64,000 bases of DNA, taken from the NCBI GenBank assembly GCA_037893225.1, contig JAZGUH010000147.1:1459501-1523500 (forward strand), read 5' to 3'. A program made the translations under genes and the position numbers. The DNA comes from Hippasteria phrygiana (taxonomy: Eukaryota; Echinodermata; Asteroidea; Valvatida; Goniasteridae). Position 1 is the first letter of the stretch; every line of letters starts with the position of its first letter. The notes below the pieces were generated by a model that saw only the letters and a list, made by a program, of their open reading frames with translations, was not told where the DNA came from and searched no databases. Below, in pieces: positions 62,806-64,000 of the stretch.

Positions 62806-64000
62806 TGTTAAATTCTAACATTTTCGAAGTGTTAGTGCTTAAACGACTTTTCAAATGTTGCAAAGTGTTACTCCAGCTCATAAAAATGTTAACGACGAGC
62901 GGCTGCCTTAACAAACTCGCCCCCTGATCAACGTGCCCCTTACGATGACAGACTCGCCCCCTGACAAACTCGCCTCCAGAGTGACTATAGCCCCTCGGGC
63001 TGTTGTTCAACAAAAGACATATTTTCATGTCCACGTGCATGTGGAATAATATGCAACCATAATATTTGAAAAACTCCTACGTAGCGTTACTACACGCAAA
63101 ATGCAATTTGGTGGAAGCCTAACTGGTCAAGTTGTTCCCAAGCAAACTCGGCCTTTACAAAGGCTAGTTAGTATTACCTTCTATGATCCTTACTTGCTAC
63201 CAGGAACCAGTTTGTGTTGCAACTGGTCATTTTCTGGGACTTTTGGGGCGAGACATTTGCGATGTAATTAATATTGACACGTTTTTGTACAGTATTTGCT
63301 TGGACTCTTTACTGGCTCAGTCGGACACCCCCCCCCCCCCCCCCCCCTCCGATAAAAATTTGAGTGCAAAAGACAGGACAAGTGGCAAGGACAGTTGTAC
63401 ACTTAAATATTTCTTTCATCATGTATCACTTAATTTGGTTGGTAGGCCCTATTGGTGAAGTGTATAGGTTTGTGTGTCCTGTAGATAGGCAGAGACTTTG
63501 ATAGTAAAGGTATCTCCTTCTTTAGAAATAATTAAATTAACATGAGTAACTGTATGCACCACATTTAGTCTGTTGGTTTGTATTTCTCGTTGGCTCCAAA
63601 GAGTTTTGTTTTACCTGAGCATGGACTATTGTCTCGCATGCCATGACATTATTCAAAATCCCCCCCCCCCCCCCCCCCTGGGAAGTAGTGAGTTTGTTGT
63701 GATTGTAGACAGGCAGGCAATACCATGTGCAGAGGACATCACTATGACAGTGGACAAGCTGTTCAAGATTCATTTTTTTTTCAATTTGCACCATGCCTCT
63801 GAGTTGTCATTCTATTCCTTCATAGAACACTGGCCTCCCAAATGCTAAGGTTCCAATGCGGGGTCAAGAACTGATGACCAGCATATCCCCTCTGTCAAAG
63901 TAGGTTGTACACTAGGTATGGATTTCACCAGTCAATTTGCAATTGGTCACAAGTCACAGGGGAATGAACCATAACATACAAATGTCTTGGACTCAATTAT
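62806..64000. other. Repeat-derived non-coding DNA beyond the capsid gene
   Basis: Begins abruptly with AAATGAAGTGTTAAATTC, likely the end of an inserted element. Two long C runs lie at about 63328-63347 and 63661-63678. No gene or second virus gene seen to the window edge. Confidence 0.45.

Overview
The window looks like a piece of an animal nuclear genome, most likely a marine invertebrate. The support is the mix of repeats: Tx1/L1-type LINEs, a Penelope-like element with a GIY-YIG endonuclease, DIRS-type retroelements, a Tc1 transposase, many tRNA-derived SINEs, many MITEs, and long poly-C/poly-G runs. It also holds a host-type split gene with consensus splice sites. An echinoderm or related deuterostome is my guess; nothing here fixes the species. 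There are no bacterial genes, rRNA genes or CRISPR arrays.

Two blocks of endogenous virus-like genes sit near the ends and point towards each other. I read them as relatives of Polinton/Maverick and adintovirus-type DNA viruses. The left block (1-3160, plus strand) is intact: the tail of an unknown gene, a 138-aa one-pass membrane protein, a 77-aa hydrophobic protein, a 533-aa coiled-coil membrane protein, and a 214-aa membrane protein. An overlapping -1 frame of the last gene carries PPxY and PSAP motifs. The right block (62805-55455, minus strand) is decayed: a frameshifted major-capsid-like gene, a packaging ATPase split in two, a broken gene, the 137-aa and 77-aa homologues, and a frameshifted, truncated coiled-coil homologue. 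The ATPase is split just after its Walker A motif by a 2.86-kb palindromic array of ten tRNA-like genes, flanked by a 13-bp direct repeat.

The 52 kb between the blocks is a dense transposon nest. From left to right: a 1.5-kb direct repeat pair containing a tRNA-derived SINE (3.5-7.4 kb); MITEs, SINEs and hairpins (7.5-11.3 kb); a long stretch with nothing recognised (11.3-16.5 kb); Penelope (16.5-17.7 kb); LINE 1 (17.7-23.1 kb); DIRS copy 2, split by a 1.24-kb LTR-like insertion and a MITE (23.3-25.3 kb); a foldback element built of GATATC palindromes (26-27 kb); LINE 2 (27.3-31.3 kb); Tc1 (31.4-32.3 kb); the host peptide gene (35-37.4 kb) with a microsatellite and MITE in its intron; more MITEs; an LTR retrotransposon with a tRNA-Ser primer site (39.5-43.3 kb); a tandem duplication that preserves an empty insertion site (43.6-45.3 kb); and LINE 3 interrupted by DIRS copy 1 (46.9-54.4 kb).

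The one convincing host gene is a two-exon gene for a small secreted precursor: signal peptide, acidic spacer, Lys-Arg site, hydrophobic amphipathic segment, Gly-Gly-Lys-Arg, acidic tail. This is the layout of an amidated antimicrobial or bioactive peptide. Everything was read by eye; homology calls rest on motifs and remembered families, not searches.
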